Below are positions 35,519 to 47,944 of a DNA stretch of 64,000 bases, in pieces. A program made the translations under genes and the position numbers. Below the pieces are notes generated by a model, which did not search any database, was not told where the DNA came from, and saw nothing but the letters and a program-made list of their open reading frames with translations. Each line of letters begins with the position of its first letter. Within the stretch, counting starts at the first letter, position 1. Source of the DNA: Pseudeuparius sepicola (lineage: Eukaryota > Arthropoda > Insecta > Coleoptera > Anthribidae); NCBI GenBank assembly GCA_963920635.1, contig OY987308.1, forward strand, positions 25,172,096 through 25,236,095. Reading direction: 5' to 3'.

Positions 35519-38500
35519 TCATTTCCAAGGTGGTTTTCCGAACTTTCTCGTCCCCATTCTGCTATCGCCGTTATTTCTTTGCCTGTAAATGCTTTCGATA
35601 CTCTAAAAAAAAAAAACAATTCAACAATTTCTAAAATTCAAAAATAAAAAAATACATACTAACAGGTTGCCAGTTGGGGTTCTCTCCGTTGGCCCCCTGA
35701 TTTTGATTTTCGGTCGTGGGATTGCCCGGTTCTCGATTTAAAAGCTGCAAAAAAAATAAATAAAAATCAAACACCAAAAAAAGTGTTTACATAATTTTTA
35801 TTCAAAGTTTTTTCTACAGGTTATGTAACGATCGTTTCAACCATCCTCTTGACTAGTAACGGCACAAAACATATCAAAAATTTGAGACCCTATAACGTAT
35901 TATTTATCCAACATTAAAACTGTAATTTTTCCTTACCAGGTTGATATATTTCTGAATTTCGCTTTCGCCAAGTTTTTGCTGTCGACTCGAGACCGGAGTA
36001 TCCGCGAGTTTTTCGTCGATTTTCTGCTCCTCGGATTTGCTTTTCTTAAAGTTTAAACCGTCGTAATTGTGTTGCGACAAAACCTCTTCCAAATTTTGAT
36101 AAGACTGCGATTTTAAAGCATTCAGTTGGTCGATCGTGAAATTATCGCCTGGGATTGGTGTGGGGCTCTTGTTGTTTGTAAAAATCTTCAAAGCCTCATT
36201 CCATTGGTACTCCATGAACTTCTTTAATTGCTTCTCTAACTGCGCACTTTTTTCTCGGGTACTATCGAGTTTATTTTGTAAACTTTCGACTTCCTGCCTA
36301 TGTTGCATTATTTGTATCTTAAACAATCGCGTTTCTTCATGATGCTTCTCTTCTAAAAGCTTTATTTCCAAGGAATATCTAAAAATTAAGAAAGTAGTTC
36401 AAACGTACCACTTAAAAGTTAAAAAATACTTTTCTGAAATTTGTTGAATATGAGTGGCCGCCGTTTTGGCAATTGACATTTCCCGTTTTTTAATCTCTTC
36501 TTTAAACCTATTTTCGGCAGAATCGAGCTCGCTTTGAAACTCTTTTAATTTATTTTGAACCAAAACCTCCAATTGTCCCTGATAATAATTTTTCAATTCA
36601 ACATTGCTACTTTCCATTGATTTTTTAGTTTTCTTCAGTTCTTCTTGTAAATTTTTCTCCTTATTTCTTAGTGCTTCCACCTCATTTCCCAACATCCTTT
36701 TTTGTTCATTTAGTTTAATAACAATATTTTTTTGATCCCTTAAATCTTCTGCTAGTTTATCATTTTCGTTTTTTAGTGAACTAAATTCCGACTGACAAAT
36801 TTCCACGGCCTTCTTGCTTTGGGCTACCTCGGCTCTTGCATGGCTCAATACGTTTTTGTTCTAAAAAAATAATAAAAAAAATAAACAAAAGAATATTTAT
36901 CGTTGTATATTATTTTTGTACCTCATTTAACTCTATTTCTTTTTGCCCCAAAATGTCTGAAAGCTGCTTATTCTTTTCCGCTTCTCTTAGATAATTTTCA
37001 TCAACAAATTTTATTTGTTTCTCAAGAATGTCGATTTTATTCTGAAGTTCTTTACATCTACTTTCTAAAAATGACATCTTTTCTTGATTTCCATGAGCGA
37101 GGTTCAAGGCCTTTGAAGCCTCCTTTTCGTAGTAGGCTGCTTTCTAAAATGAAAAAAAAAAGAAAAAAAAAAAGAAAAACAAATCCTAATTAATGTATTT
37201 ACTTTGTTCAATTCTTCAAGTTCTAGAGTGTATTTCTTTTTAATTTTGTTCAATTCAACCTCCCAACTAGACTTTTCCTTATTTATCCTCTCCATTCTTG
37301 TCGCTGCCTTCTCTAAAGCTTCTTGAAACTGTTTTATAGCGTTATTTTTCGAATCATCTACTTTAACGGCTACAGACATTTTCTGCTGCAACTCCAAGTT
37401 TCTATTTTGCAAGTCTTGTATGAGATGTTCGCAATGCTACCAAAGAAAAATTGTAACAAAAACATTTTTTAATTACTTTTTTTTACTTGTCTTCTTAGTT
37501 TCTCCTCCTGCAATTTTTGATTTAAATTCTTAGCCGACTGACTGTAAAACTCCTTGTTATTTCCCCATATGTCAGCAAGGCTCATAAACCCCAAACTGTT
37601 GTCGGTTATAGTATTTATTCCCCTAGGTTTCGCATTTGGCTCGTTTGGTGACAAGCTGGTATTTAACAATTTTTTGTGCATATCCAAAACGTTTAAGGCG
37701 TTAAAATGTATCGGGCTTTGAGACAATTTGTCCCTAGCCTGATATTTATGCCTTAAACATAAAAAAATTTTATTATTATTTTTAATTATTATTTTACAAA
37801 CTTTTTAACCTGTTATATGCTGTCATTTGGGTAGAATCCGAACTGCTATCAGACGACTTATCCGCATTAAAAGATGAACCAAATTCTGGACTATTTTGGT
37901 TTAAACTTATGCTTCTTGGTTGTTTCTCAGGTAAATTATTATTCCTATATAATTGTTCTCTAAACCCCATATCATAATTTGGAACTGATTCGATATTATC
38001 GCCACATCTCCACGTGTTTAATTTTGTGGCTTTAGGCTCTTCGATCGTCTCTTTTTCGTTACCCCTTAACCTTTGCTCGATTTTATGACTCTGTCTATCA
38101 AGTTCGTCCATAATATCGTTTACGTTTTGTTCGTCTTTCTTTGTTTTTTGCTCTGCCCCGTTAAATTCGCTTTCTAAACGTCTGGACGTCGATATTTTCT
38201 TGACGTTTGATAGAAACTTATCGATTTCTCTCAAACTTTGACCTTCTTTGCTCGGAGAGGCTTTTCTAGGGGACCTAGCGAGATTTCTATCGACATTGGG
38301 ACTAGCCGGGAGCGATCGTAATTTAACTTTCAGGTGGGGCTTTTGTGGCGTACTCTGAGCACTGTGAAGCTGGTACAAGTCTTCCGAACTACTAAATTTC
38401 TTAACGTTGCTCATATTATGTAAATAATCGAGGGAGTTGTCGATAAAACTACTGACAAGGCTGATATCGGAGGTAGATTCAATCGTTTCGATTCTACTTT

Positions 38501-38627
38501 GCAAATGGTTGACTTGGTGAATCAACGAGTCGACAATATCGTAGTAGGGATGTTCGAGATCTTCTGGGACAGTGAAAAAATCAGGGGGAATCAACAGCAA
38601 GTCGTCTGTATCATCAGTTTCACTCAT
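35519..38627 (-). CDS. Centrobin (centriole-associated coiled-coil protein), 8 exons
   Basis: Daughter-centriole coiled-coil protein involved in centriole assembly and centrosome asymmetry. Exons 38627-37810, 37751-37487, 37436-37203, 37143-36922, 36860-36430, 36378-35937, 35744-35664 and 35602-35519 join in phase to 858 aa; human centrobin is ~900 aa. Residues 1-270 are low-complexity and Ser-rich, with no coiled coil. From ~360 a long coiled coil begins with RRQHCEHLIQDLQNRNLELQ, which matches the diagnostic block of vertebrate centrobin (RRKHCERHIQSLQTRVLELQ). Towards the end, KKFMEYQWNEALKIF corresponds to the vertebrate LQ..H.DEA block. The C-terminus is short and basic (RMGTRKFGKPPWK). 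Introns are ~50-190 bp. Orthology is by my recognition of these blocks; other centrosomal coiled-coil proteins are a less likely alternative. Confidence 0.83.
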
Positions 38628-38639
38628 ATCAATTGTATA

Positions 38640-39700
38640 ATTTTGAATGCATTACCTGAAAAAGATCTGTTTGAAACGTTTATTAAAACATATTGGGGTT
38701 GCTTTGTACTTGTTTGTGGCTTGGCAATAATTAAAAAAAAATACAAACTTTTCAAATTGATTTTGTCAACATAAACAAACGTCGCGAGCCACCGACTTGA
38801 TCACACAACCATATGGCTAACCAAACAAATTCATGACACAAGTGGATCTTTGAACGGCGGCACATTTAAAAAGCGTTATGAGACCCAAGTTTTATGGCGT
38901 AATAACTGATTTTTAAATTGCACACTTTAGTTCCCGGTTTCTAAATACCACACTTTATGTTGTTTACCGACCAGCTTCGTGCGCCAAAGGGCACGGGGAT
39001 TGTTTGTCAACAAGAAACCACGAACAATGCGGTTAGAAAACCGTTCGAGACGCCGTAAAATACAATGTACCACGACTGGGCGTGAAAATAAGGTTGTGTA
39101 TTGATTTTATGAAGATAGAGACCTCTAATCTTTGACTCCGGCCATAAAGGGCGCTAATAATAATTCGTATAAATGTCTTCATTGGATGCTGGCAAATATG
39201 GGCGGCCATTTTTTCGAATGTGTACCGACGTGACGTCACGATCGGGGTACCATCTATTTATGAGCGGTCGTTGGGACGTGGAATGCGTTTTCGGAAAAAG
39301 TTCAAAACTGATTTTGTCGAAATTTGCGATAGTATTTGTTTGGATAATAACAGAAATTACGTAGGAAATCCGACAGGTGCCTTATAAGGCTTTCTAAGAG
39401 CCCGATAATTATTTTTCGCCGATAATCTCCGGTAATAATCGTGGGAATTACAGACTGGGAAACTCTGAATTGCGGGGCTATAAAATAAAATGTTTATATT
39501 CAAGACTTTACAATTACCCATATACACCGTTTAATTACGTATATCTCGGTAATGCGAGACACCTTTAAACGTTGGGCAGAAAGCGGGAAATATGGGATGT
39601 TGAATCGCCGTAATTCTGATTTATTTAGGATGGAATTTTAAATACCCGGATAGGTCTATTTTTCCCTATAACATCTTTAATTGAAAATACATCAATATTC
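38640..39700. other. Intergenic, possible centrobin promoter; CRE-like palindrome
   Basis: The first ~150 bases upstream of the centrobin ATG should hold its promoter. At about 39228-39243 CGTGACGTCACG is a 12-base perfect palindrome of CRE/ATF type in a moderately GC-rich patch. No coding sequence recognised. Confidence 0.35.
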
Positions 39701-41450
39701 TCAACGAAGACAGAAGAAACCCTAGTAAATTTTTAGGGGTTCGTTATTTTTCCGTCCAAAATCTTCAATTTTCAACGAATCTACTTGTTTTTGGACTTTA
39801 TACAAAGCTAAATGTGTAGAGTTTGTTGTCCAGAAGCCTAAATATTTTAAAATTGAGAATACGTCAAGTTAATATATTAAAATTGAGGATACATCCAGTT
39901 TTTCAACGTAGAAACCAAAGCACATTTTTAGGGGTTCGTCGCTTGATCGCTTGTTGTTGTCTCCTCGCAAGTTTTCTATTCTTTCTTCTCACATCTTCAA
40001 TTTTAAATAAATTTTATTGTTCTTGGGCTTATTGCTAAGCTAAATGTGTACAGTTTATTGTCTAGAAGCCTAAATATATTAAAATTCAGGATACATCCAG
40101 TTTTTCAACGTAGAAACCCAAGCACATTTTTAGGGGTTCGTCGCTTGATCGCTTGTTGTAGTCTCCTCGCAAGTTTTCTAATCTTCCTTTTCACATCTTC
40201 AATTTTTAATAAATTTTATTGTTCTTTGGCTTATTGCAAAGCTAAATATGTACAGTTTATGGCCTAGAAGCCTAAATATATTAAAATTGAGGCTACATCC
40301 AGTTTTTCAACGTAGAAACCCAAGCACATTTTTAGGGGTTCGTCGCTTGATCGCTTGTTGTAGTCTCCTCGCAAGTTTTCTATTTTTCCTTCTCACATCT
40401 TCAATTTTAAATAAATGTTATTGTTATTGGGCTTATTGCAAAGCTAAATGTGTACAGTTTATTGTCTAGAAGCCTAAATATATTAAAATTGAGGATACAT
40501 CCAGTTTTTCAACGTAGAAACCCAAGCACATTTTTAGGGGTTCGTCGCTTGATCGCCTGTTGTAGTCTCCTCGCAAGTTTTCTATTTTTCCTTCTCACAT
40601 CTTCAATTTTAAATAAATGTTATTGTTATTGGGCTTATTGCAAAGCTAAATGTGTACAGTTTATTGTCTAGAAGCCTAAATATATTAAAATTGAGGATAC
40701 ATCCAGTTTTTCAACGTAGAAACCCAAGCACATTTTTAGGGGTTCGTCGCTTGATCGCCTGTTGTAGTCTCCTCGCAAGTTTTCTATTTTTCCTTCTCAC
40801 ATCTTCAATTTTAAATAAATGTTATTGTTATTGGGCTTATTGCAAAGCTAAATGTGTACAGTTTATTGTCTAGAAGCCTAAATATATTAAAATTGAGGAT
40901 ACATCCAGTTTTTCAACGTAGAAACCCAAGCACATTTTTAGGGGTTCGTCGCTTGATCGCCTGTTGTAGTCTCCTCGCAAGTTTTCTATTTTTCCTTCTC
41001 ACATCTTCAATTTTAAATAAATGTTATTGTTATTGGGCTTATTGCAAAGCTAAATGTGTACAGTTTATTGTCTAGAAGCCTAAATATATTAAAATTGAGG
41101 ATACATCCAGTTTTTCAACGTAGAAACCCAAGCACATTTTTAGGGGTTCGTCGCTTGATCGCCTGTTGTAGTCTCCTCGCAAGTTTTCTATTTTTCTTTA
41201 TCACTTCTTCAATTTTCAACTAATTAGCTTGTTTTTGGGCTCGATACAATCAGTTTATTATCCTCTAGCCAAAAGTCGTCCAGATTGAACTTACGACAAG
41301 TTTTTCGATATGAAATCACAAGGGCATTTTTTAGGGTTTGTACTATTGCATTTTTTACCTTGAAATCTACAATTTTCGATGAATGTTCTTGTCCTAAGAC
41401 TTGACGCGATGCCAAGCGTGCAGATTTCATCGCACCGAGAAAAATGTTTT
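39700..41450 (+). repeat. 202-bp tandem satellite, about seven copies
   Basis: The period is exactly 202 bp between about 39840 and 41190. Three consecutive units from ~40470 to ~41075 look identical, and the edge copies (before 39900 and after 41190) are strongly decayed. Each unit contains the GC-richer core GGGGTTCGTCGCTTGATCGC followed by TGTTGTAGTCTCCTCGCAAG. Each also holds a 73-codon open frame with a hydrophobic segment, whose end overlaps the start of the next by 20 bases in another frame. Because 202 is not a multiple of 3 and copies are identical, these frames are a by-product of the repeat. The same core recurs at 51.2-54.3 kb. Confidence 0.93.
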
Positions 41451-41690
41451 CCCGATAGCATTTAAAATGGAATTAAAAAATTCCCGTGTCACCGGCTGTC
41501 CAAAAATGGCGCTCGCTCTTCCGAGAAGCGGCGGGCAACTTTTTCAACTCGGGGCGCACCGCGCTTTGAGCGCAGTCGCACAATGTAAAGACGAAATGTT
41601 TGATAAATTGGCTGGCGCACGGCCGGGCGTCGCCGACTTTGATATATTGGCCAATAAATCTCGGGGTACGTATTAGATTTTAGTCTGGGA
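41451..41690. other. GC-rich patch with open frames, unassigned
   Basis: A moderately GC-rich segment with TTTGAGCGCAGTCGCACAAT-like sequence and open frames on both strands of up to 91 codons. No family is recognised and no splice context is convincing. It might be a promoter or an untranslated exon of the downstream ZP gene. Confidence 0.2.
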
Positions 41691-41699
41691 AACAACGTG

Positions 41700-43625
41700 T
41701 GCAATTAAATGGGTACCTAGGTAAGTTTTTTCGTGGGCACGGCCACATGTAGGTACCTACGGGTTCGCCGCTGTCGCTGACCCAGATTTTTAGAGTTAAT
41801 TGTTCTTTTCTCGTGGTCGAATTCAATGGTCTAGATGGTTTCTAGATATCCGTGTCGTATATACCCGAGCCTCGGTGTTATATAATTAGAATTGGTAATT
41901 GGCGGGCATCCGCTTGGATATTTCCTTTTTATCTTTCCTTTTTAAAAATACTATATATTGACAAGTAAATAATTTTAGATTTTAAGCTATGGCCAAAAAC
42001 AAACAAATTTAAAAAATTATATTATGGTCTTGGCAACTACTTTATAAAACCTGGTGTGCTAGGTTTTATAGAGCTAACTCTAGACACCTTTTTGTTCCTT
42101 CCGCGAAATTTAAGAAACTAGTACCTACGAGTATATAACTTTTAAGAGCTATATAGCTCTATAATGATCTTCTTCAAATCAATTAAAAAACCTAAAGTAT
42201 TATTAACCCCCTTATGCAACTGAAACAATTGATTTCGATCTGCGCATGTCCTATAATGTGAATATATTTATATATTATGAATTTATTTTTTATTTAAAGC
42301 TACTATAGTTACACAATAATACATTACATGAATTCTCCTGTACTCCTAGAGTCTCTTAATAAGACCATAAAGTAACAGAACTTCAAAAACTTATACAGTA
42401 AAACAAAATAACAAAAAGTAACTAAAGCTGCAATACTATATTAAAGACCTGTGCATAGCGCTGTTTCAAGCGATCGCCACTGGCGCCACACGACGAAAGA
42501 AATTTACACGGTGGTTTAATGTTAAAACACCATTGTTGCAGAATCTTTTATAAAATAAAAACATGCAAATATGTCTGTTACAACGAATTTAATATTCAAA
42601 AGAAAATAAAATATTTGTTTGTTATGTCTAATTTGACAAGTTCACAAGGTAGGTATATAATCCATACATTTTCTTAAGAATAGCGAGTCTAAAAAGCAAG
42701 CAAGAGTATTTGGTAGTACCTTTTGGTTTGAAATGAGGTCCATGACTAGTTGTAGTGTAAGTAAACATAAAACGCATTAGATTTTTCAGTTTCTTCTTCA
42801 TATGGTTCGCATTGGAGCTATAAACAAAATTTTCTATTTTCATTCTTGCATACGTTACAAAATACTCTTCCAAAATAATATCTAGAATTTTCGCTTCTTC
42901 AGCTGGTTGATCAGATCATCCCATAATTCCAAAAGTGTTTATTCTTCTGCAATTCACCTAACGGTCTGTGCAGTGTGCATACCATTTTCTTCATGTGCAT
43001 GGAAATTTCAAGTTATCAAAAACAAATCTACCTATAAAAGCTGTGTTAATAGAATAAAACTAAATACTGGACGCAAAGACAATTCGTTACCGTAAAAATA
43101 AGGCAAATCGTAATAAAGCTGGATATTTAAAATTTGGGACATTTTAAACGTCATAAACTGACATACAAATAACCACAGAATACCCCCTAGAACCTATAAT
43201 AATTCGCCATTTTTTTCGTCAGTCCGTAAACAACAATGAAATATGACGTCATGCTCGGGCCTTTAATATAGTGTCGTTCCAGGCAAGCGTTGAATTTTCT
43301 TCACTGTCACTTAGGTATATCTTCTTCCCTATTTCGCCTTTATTACAGGTATCTTTATTTTGCCAATGGACTCCGCAGAAATGATAAACTAGAAGTATCT
43401 TTGCCAGGTTCTTGCGTTTGCACAATTTTACATGACATTTTGTTCTTAAAACACACACAATATTTACATACCTAATCACAATTATTCATAATGTTGTACA
43501 AGGGTTAGGTACTTGTATTATCGATAGTTGCAAAATTTACTTTTAGTTTCATTAAAGGATTGCTAGAACTCTTGACTTCCAGGTGTCACTAATATTGGTG
43601 ATTGGAGTTAGTTACAGTTACTATA
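41700..43625. other. AT-rich non-coding DNA
   Basis: Nothing recognisable. Short frames on the minus strand at 42628-42873 and 43249-43479 have no family resemblance. A CRE-like TGACGTCATG lies near 43243. Confidence 0.25.
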
Positions 43626-44089
43626 CAGGGTATCTCAAGGAAAACTTGAACTCCCCCCCAAAAATTCGGAAACCGAACAATATTTGAAAATTCACCTAGA
43701 CCCGTGGATTTTTGTTTTTGGGGGGAGCTTTTTTGACAGTCAAGCCAACCCGATATGTTCATCCCCCTAATCCCTAGCAACCCCAACTTTAAAATTTCAA
43801 ATGGAACTACCCCCCTTGTGGCGCATCATTTTTTATTGCGAATACAGTGATGTATCGTTTTTAGAATTCTGTTGAGATTTGACAGAATTATTGGCTACGC
43901 GTAGTAATTTCTACACAAATGCCCGGTACTATTAAGTTTTTATCTACTACAGACGACCAAATTACATAGTTTTTATTGACGTCTCGATCAGTTTACAAAA
44001 AACTCACAAATAAAAAAGCAGAAGCAAAACAAAAAAAGTTCATACGAATTCAAACCTTATATCTTTTTAAAATATGTAACAATACCCTG
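43626..44089. mobile_element. Possible short MITE with CAGGGTAT ends
   Basis: CAGGGTAT at 43626 and ATACCCTG ending at 44089 are inverted and both flanked outside by TATA. Inner sequence does not match inversely, so the terminal repeat is only ~8 bases. It shares this end type and TATA flank with the elements at 25960 and 50103. Confidence 0.4.
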
Positions 44090-44520
44090 TATAACTTTCA
44101 GCAACCACATTTTCATGACAGTTGTGGGATACATAATAATAAAACCTATGGTAAAATTTGTATTACCAGTTGCCATTTTAAGCTTTTTACTGTTATAGGT
44201 TAGATTTAAATTCATCAAAGAAAATGAATCTCTGGTTAATAGTATAGAAAAAAAATTGTCTAATTCGTTTCGCGGTTTGTTAAGTATAAAGTATAGTCCT
44301 GGGAATTTCTCAACATGGTTTCAAGACTTATAATATTGGTGTATAATGCAAAACAGATTATTTGTTTATTTATTTATTATCAGAACCTCCTGCGACACCG
44401 ATGGTCGTAGACGACGCATTGTAAGGCGATTCACCTGTTGGTGCCACGTTGTCAAGCTCTCGCCTTTTACTTTGGACGTCGCAACATTTCCCTCAATTAA
44501 AGGCAATGCAATATCATCTT
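44090..44520. other. Non-coding, nothing recognised
   Basis: AT-rich sequence without repeats or exons that I can support. Confidence 0.2.
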
Positions 44521-44930
44521 ACGCGCCTGCCCACTAGTCAGTGACAGACGGAAACATTGCGAAAACGACAGGGAAAAACAACCCGACCATTGCAAATGTC
44601 ACAGCTGTGAATCCCGCGGCTTTTCCGACGAGGCGCGGCAACCGCGGACCGGCGGACCGGGCTCTTGGCTCCTCTCCAACGTCCCGACCGTCTGGCGGGC
44701 CTCCGCGAGCCGCTGCGCAGTCGTCGTGCAGCGAACGGACCGAACGCGCCACGCGCCTACAGCGAGCACGCGCGCGCAGTTCGAGCCACACGCGCGCCGC
44801 CCCAGGAGCATAGAGAATTGAGCGCTGATTGGGCACAAAGATTGGCTGATGACAGGCGAGTCTAGTGGCGACGCGCCGAAAGGTGAGGCAACCCTTAGCA
44901 TAGCCACACAAGAGTACAGAGCGCGATAAG
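44521..44930. promoter_or_regulatory. GC-rich island, candidate promoter or untranslated first exon
   Basis: About 65% GC over ~300 bases with many CpG, between AT-rich flanks. Open frames of 60-125 codons exist on both strands but are composition artefacts: each is matched by a similar frame on the opposite strand and none resembles a family. The nearest downstream plus-strand gene is the ZP gene whose first recognisable coding exon is at 52374, so this may be its distal promoter. Confidence 0.35.
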
Positions 44931-44939
44931 GGTGTTCGG

Positions 44940-46740
44940 GATTCCTTGAAGTTCTCGTTAGAGTTTAGGCTTTTATAGAGCTTATAGTTGAGGCAAGAAC
45001 TTTGCGAGATGTGAATACGATTTAAAATATGTTAAGAGTGAGGTCTCCAAAAGCGTTAAAGAGTATAAAGCGCAATACGAATATAACAACCCTTTAATAT
45101 TGTCATCAGGACAATTGTCAAGAAATAATAGAGCGTAGAGGGAATGTCCTAGAGACTTTTATAAAGTTTATAGTTGAGACAAGAGCTCTCCACAATATTT
45201 GGTTTAATTTAAATACACAGAACCAGACTTCAGAAGTCACAAAATAGCGTAGATGATCGTAGAAATGTTAGAGAGTTTAGACCGAATTTTTAGAAGTATC
45301 CTAAAGACCTTTATAAGAGGTTCCGCTCAATGTTTCGTAAAATTTAAAGAGTTAAAGCGATGCCCCGTCTTAAAAGGGTATAGACCTTCATAACAATGTT
45401 AAAGCCCTTTAGAACTGACGAAAAATAAGTTAAACTTTACAACGAATATTCTTAAGTGTCTTGACTTTCATAAAGTTTATAGTTGAGATAAGACCTCTTC
45501 ACAATGTTTAGTATATTCTAAATACATAGAACAAGACCCCAGAAGTCACAAAAAGGTGTAATGTGTTAAAATTTAAAGAGTTAAAACGAGGCCCCAAAAG
45601 TCTTAAAAGAGTATAACAATGTTAAAACTCTTTAAAATTGTCGAAAAATAAGTTAAACTTTATATGGAATTTTCTTAAGTCTTTTAAAGGCTTTTATAAA
45701 GTTTATAGTTGAGATAAGAGCTTTTAACAATGTTTAGTATAATTTAAATACACAGATCCAGACCTCAGAAGTCACAAAAGTGTGTAGATGATCATATGAA
45801 TGATAAATTTGTCAAAAAATAATATAGTTTAGAGATAATTTTTAGGAATATCCTAAAGACCTTTATAGAGTTTATAGTTAAAAAGTTTTGCACAATATTT
45901 CATACAATGTAAATAATTAAAGCGAAGCCCCAAAAGTCTTAAAAGAGTATAGACCTTCATGACAATGTTAAAACACTTTAAAATTGTCGAACAATAAGTT
46001 AAACTTTACAGCGAATTTTCTTCTTAAAGACTTTTATAAAGTTTATAGTTGAGATAAGAGCCCTTCACAATGTTTAGTATAATTAATTACATAGAAAGAT
46101 ACCTCAGAAGTCACAAAAGAGTGTAGATGATCATAAGAATGTTAAATTGTCAGAGAGAATTTTTAGGAGTATCGTAAAGACTTTTATAGAGTTTATAGTT
46201 AAGAGGTTTTGCACAATGTTTCGTATAATTTAAAAAGTTAAGTTAAGCCCCAAAAGTCTTAAAAGAGTATAGAACTTCACAACAATGTTAAAACCCTTTA
46301 AAATTGTCGAAAAATAAGTTACGCTTTTCATTTATTTTTCTTAAATGTCTTAAAGACCTTTAAAAAGTTTATAGTGGAGATAAGAGCCCTTCACAATGTT
46401 TATTATAATTTAAATGCATAGAACGAGACCTGAGAAGTCAGAAAAAAGATTAGATGATCAAAGGAATGTTAAAATCGTTAAACAATAATAGAGTTTAGAG
46501 ATAAATTTTAGAAATATCCTTAAGACCTTTATAGAGGTTTCACACAATGTTTCGTATAATTTAAAGAGTTAAAGCGAGGGTTCAAAAATCTTAAAAGAGT
46601 GTAAATGATAATAATATGAAAATTTAGTCTTGTCGAATAAGGCTTTTGAGTTTAGTGTTAAAATAAAAGCTTTCCATGTTTAATATAAATTAAAGAGTTA
46701 CGGAAAGAAGACACAAAAGAGTGTAGAGAGTAACAAGAAT
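44940..46740. repeat. Second satellite family, ~345-bp dimer, array part 1
   Basis: Two half-units alternate. One reads AGTTGAGATAAGAGCTCTTC, CACAATGTTTAGTATAATTT, CCTCAGAAGTCACAAAAGAG. The other reads AGTTAAGAGGTTTTGCACAA, TGTTTCGTATAATTTAAAGA, CCCCAAAAGTCTTAAAAGAG. Both end in CTTTTATAAAGTTTATAGTT-like sequence, so the halves are related. The dimer is ~345 bp. Confidence 0.9.
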
Positions 46741-46749
46741 AATTAATAT

Positions 46750-47940
46750 CTATTGAAGTATTAGTGTTTCAAAAATGTAAACAAACACCTGAATTAATAT
46801 ATATAAAATCTTAAAATATTGTTGTACAGAATACAATCTGAGGTCATAAAAGGAGGGAAGCAGCCATAAGAAAGATATTTCATATATTTAGAGTCGATTA
46901 CGACGATTATAAATGATGAATTACGATCTGCAGTAAAACACAGGCACTTTAAGTTTATTAGGGATGCACGTAAAACGAGTCTGGAGTAACGAAAGTGAAA
47001 ATGCAAACACAATAGGGCTCTTTGGACGTTCTAAAAGCAGTTTTAGAGGCTTCAGTTGAACGCGAACGGCCACAAGTTCTCCAAAGACAAATTGAAGGTA
47101 CACCGTCTGAAAACTGATACCCAATTCCAAATAGACACTAATAAACCGACTTAATGACTCCCAATTTATCACCTCGCAACACGAAACCGATTGACGAAAA
47201 ATCGCCCAGACTTTTACCTAAAAGCCAACGGTATCGCGGTTACGGTAGTTGGGCTTATTCGCACTGTTATTTCTGTTACGTCACATTGTCAGCCATCCAT
47301 TCATGAAGCCGTCGCGCGCGGCGGGGACGGGGGGGGGGGGGCAATCGGACGCGATGTTTAATGACAGGAAGACCCGTGTACACACATCGCAGCCGATGCT
47401 AGTTCGCTAATTCGAACAATGCATTGTCGGGCGATATTCCCACGGGCCCCAGGACGGCACCTTGCGGTGCACCGGTCTCGAAATTCCGGCTGGAAATTTT
47501 TGGCAACGCGGCGGACGGAGTCGGGCGAACTAGTTTCAGATCCTAACCGAATATCGGGGCACACGGAGCTTCTCAAGTCCTGATTAGAGGCGACGTAAAT
47601 TTTCTCGGTTTCGAATTATAGTTTTTTCGCACATTTTCGGTCGCCCATTCAGTCAAGGCTTGTCAACATATCTTGAAAATGAAGTCGTTGTATTTATTTT
47701 TTCGATACCGACTTAAAAAGAGATGCTGTACAACTTCCAGGCATCAAGAGTTCTAGTCCGCCAGTTTTGTTAGCTCCATGATGCCGAATATCCAAGAACA
47801 GGTCTCGGAGGAATTCGTGTGTGTGTGTGTGTGAAGATGCCGAAAGACGGTGTCCTGACGGTTATGTAAGCCTGACCACGTCTGGGTTCACATATTTTGA
47901 CAATTTTTTTTTACCAAAGAAATCCATCACAATTAAAAAA
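46750..47940. other. Non-repetitive interruption with GC-rich island
   Basis: The second satellite stops near 46740 and resumes near 47945. Between them is single-copy-looking DNA with a GC-rich segment (about 47285-47570), a run of 12 G at 47329-47340 and a GT microsatellite at 47817-47832. It might hold a promoter or untranslated exon. A TCAGATCC/TTACGTCACATT (CRE-like) element lies near 47276. No coding exon is supported. Confidence 0.4.
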
Positions 47941-47944
47941 AAAC

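Noticed and set aside
39823..41190. Regular direct repeats that could suggest a CRISPR array
   Set aside because: The whole 202-bp unit is repeated without unique spacers and the context is an animal genome. It is a satellite.
44534..44911. Open frames of 60-125 codons on both strands in the GC-rich island
   Set aside because: Long frames on both strands in several phases are expected at this GC content. No splice context or family resemblance.
47358..47576. Minus-strand GAPQGAVLGP resembling the reverse-transcriptase box of non-LTR retrotransposons
   Set aside because: The frame is only about 50 codons, ends in a stop soon after, and no other reverse-transcriptase motif or element structure is present in any frame nearby. 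Chance in GC-rich DNA is the simpler explanation.
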